From positions 1 through 64,000 of the forward strand of contig NZ_POXG01000008.1 in NCBI RefSeq assembly GCF_003044565.1: 64,000 nucleotides of DNA, read 5' to 3'. Below are positions 62,446 to 64,000 of the stretch, piece by piece. How positions within the stretch are numbered: the first letter of the stretch is position 1; each line of letters opens with the position of its first letter. The stretch comes from Neisseria sicca (GTDB lineage Bacteria; Pseudomonadota; Gammaproteobacteria; Burkholderiales; Neisseriaceae). The translations under genes were made by a program, and so were the position numbers. The notes under the pieces were generated by a model. It had not been told where the DNA came from. It saw nothing but the letters and a program-made list of their open reading frames with translations, and made no database searches.

Positions 62446-64000
62446 TTACAGCAGCCAGCCGCCGTCGAAACGGTTTAAAAATTCGCTAAATTGCTGTTGC
62501 GCCCTCTGGATGATGATTGCGTCCTGCGTTTCCAATACGGCTTCAAAACGCGCCATTTCTGCGGCGATGATGTGTCGGTTGTCGCCGAGAAATTCTTCGT
62601 ACAGGCGTTTGGCTTTTTCCAACAAATAGATATTGTGCTGCTGGTCGCGCGGATGAATTTTCAAGGCGGCAAGTTTGCGCAGGGAGGCTTCGATTTCTTC
62701 AGGCGTCAGGTTTTGGCTGTTTTGACGGAAAACCTGATTCATGTGCAGATTCAGGTCGCGGTTGCTGATGTCGACTTCCAAAAGCCCGTTGACGTCGTAG
62801 CTGAAGCGGACGTCTATCGATACCTGACCTTTCGGCTTGGGCGGGACGTTGACCGACAGTTCGCCCAGTTTCAGGTTTTCTTTGGCCAACATGGATTCGC
62901 CCTGCAAAACATCGACCAAAATCACTTTCTGCCCGTCGTGGGAAGTGATGAAAGTTTCGACGCGCGAAACGGGAACGGGCATATTGCGTTCAATAATCGG
63001 GAAAAAACGTCCGGTAACGTATTGGCCGATGTCCATGCCGGCTTCCGTGCCGAGCGAGAAGGGCATAACGTCGGTAAGGACGACTTCTTCCACGCTTTCG
63101 TTACGCGCAATCAGCGCCGCCTGCACCGCCGCGCCACGTGCAATGGCTTCGTCGGGATTGACCGAAACAAGCGGGATGCGGCGGAACAATTGGGCAATGG
63201 AATGACGGATCATCGGCATCCGCGTCGCACCGCCGACCAAGATGATGCCGTCGATTTGCGAAGGGTGCAGCTTGGCATCGCGCAATGCGCGTTCCAGCGG
63301 TTGACGCAGGCGACCCATTAATGGCGTGGCGGCTTCTTGGAATTCCTCGCGGCTGATGACGGCAGAGTGAACCGTGTCGCCGTCATGGAAACGGATTTCG
63401 GTCTGCATGTCTTCGCCGAGTTTGCGCTTGGCAGTTTCCAATACCTGCCACAATTCGCTGTTTTGCGCCAGTTTGTCGCTTTCAGACGACGTCAGTGTCG
63501 TACATTTTTTCAGGAAGCACTGGCGCAAGACGTTGACGAAATCTTCGCCGCCCAAATGGTTGTCGCCCGCGCTGGCGGATACTTGGACGACGCCGTCGAA
63601 ATAATCGAGTACGGATACGTCAAATGTCCCGCCACCCAAGTCGTAAATCAAAAAGCGCGTGTCGTCGGGTTTTTCCTGCAAACCGTAGGCAAGACCGGCG
63701 GCAGTCGGCTCGTTGAGCAAACGTAAGACGTTTAAACCTGCCATCTGCGCCGCGTTTTTCGTTGCCTGACGCTGGATGGCGTTGAAATAGGCGGGAACGG
63801 TCAGAACGACATCGCATACCGGTTCTCCCAAAAAGGCTTCCGCATCTTCTTTCAGGCTTTTTAAAATCAGCGCGGACAATTCTTCGGCGCGGAACGTGCG
63901 CTTGCCCAAATGGAAAGTTTTATCCGTTCCCATAAATCGCTTGAACGCCGAGGCGGTCAGCGTCGGGGCGGTGGAGAGGCGTTCGCGTGCGGCGATGCCG
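62446..64000 (-). CDS. hscC: Hsp70 family chaperone HscC-like, 5' end outside the window
   Basis: The frame runs from base 64000 ([20 protein letters not shown], then [12 protein letters not shown]) to the stop at 62446; about 517 residues are visible and the N-terminal ATP-binding start is missing. Hsp70 motifs: [63 protein letters not shown]. The short substrate domain and lid, and the AAFKRxMGT-type start, fit HscC rather than DnaK or HscA. An ATG at 63933 is internal, not the start. Confidence 0.85.
   Translation of the reverse strand, partial: GIAARERLSTAPTLTASAFKRFMGTDKTFHLGKRTFRAEELSALILKSLKEDAEAFLGEPVCDVVLTVPAYFNAIQRQATKNAAQMAGLNVLRLLNEPTAAGLAYGLQEKPDDTRFLIYDLGGGTFDVSVLDYFDGVVQVSASAGDNHLGGEDFVNVLRQCFLKKCTTLTSSESDKLAQNSELWQVLETAKRKLGEDMQTEIRFHDGDTVHSAVISREEFQEAATPLMGRLRQPLERALRDAKLHPSQIDGIILVGGATRMPMIRHSIAQLFRRIPLVSVNPDEAIARGAAVQAALIARNESVEEVVLTDVMPFSLGTEAGMDIGQYVTGRFFPIIERNMPVPVSRVETFITSHDGQKVILVDVLQGESMLAKENLKLGELSVNVPPKPKGQVSIDVRFSYDVNGLLEVDISNRDLNLHMNQVFRQNSQNLTPEEIEASLRKLAALKIHPRDQQHNIYLLEKAKRLYEEFLGDNRHIIAAEMARFEAVLETQDAIIIQRAQQQFSEFLNRFDGGWLL

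Noticed and set aside
62446..63933. hscC-like gene beginning at the ATG at 63933
   Set aside because: The same frame continues to the window edge with conserved Hsp70 sequence, so this ATG is internal.

Overview
The window reads as a chromosome segment of a commensal Neisseria of the mucosa/sicca/macacae group. Nearly every intergenic gap carries the 12-mer AGGTCGTCTGAA, the uptake-sequence dialect reported for that group, often as an inverted pair that doubles as a transcription terminator. Six Correia repeat-enclosed elements (TIR TATAGTGGATTAA), one 182-bp AT-rich ATR-like repeat and neisserial gene orders (frr-uppS-cdsA-dxr-rseP-bamA-skp-lpxD-fabZ-lpxA; surA-lptD) agree. The genus is secure; the species group is inferred from the dialect.

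Layout. 1-2.4 kb: small AT-rich accessory locus with an internally deleted IS5-type element, an exported protein gene and gene remnants. 2.6-7.4 kb: sppA, a 177/172-bp duplicated intergenic unit flanking a small unknown gene and a nucleotidase, then an ABC transporter pair. 7.7-18.8 kb: the cell-envelope cluster for ribosome recycling, undecaprenyl-PP and phospholipid synthesis, MEP isoprenoids, site-2 protease, outer-membrane protein assembly and lipid A synthesis. 19-28.5 kb: a 43-aa lipoprotein, proB, miaB, hemL, waaA, an MFS carrier and rsmJ. 28.5-29.7 kb: a DUF3290-DUF421 membrane pair more typical of Firmicutes. 29.8-32.1 kb: a Slam-type translocator with a non-lipidated Slam-substrate protein. 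32.4-36.9 kb: surA-lptD and divergent amgK. 37.2-42.4 kb: pyrBI with a probable leader-peptide attenuator, and several unknown or membrane proteins.

42.5-48.9 kb is the main accessory region: an AT-rich, all-minus-strand array of small exported or membrane-anchored proteins resembling T6SS immunity genes. It contains two vgrG-head/effector-tail deletion scars, an orphan DUF6402-like toxin-domain fragment and a duplicated, broken immunity gene. Several of its genes end in a short trailer that also ends genes of the 1-2.4 kb locus, so the two loci probably exchange or share cassettes. No T6SS structural gene is present here.

49.0-56.7 kb: an oligopeptide ABC transport locus (oppA, a Xaa-Pro aminopeptidase, oppB, oppC, fused oppDF). 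57-58 kb: a general porin with an atypical C-terminus. 58.1-62.3 kb: a GT39/ArnT-like membrane glycosyltransferase, pgk, ruvA and tRNA-Lys(TTT). The window ends inside an hscC-like Hsp70 gene whose 5' end lies beyond base 64000. Translations were read by eye; no database search was run.
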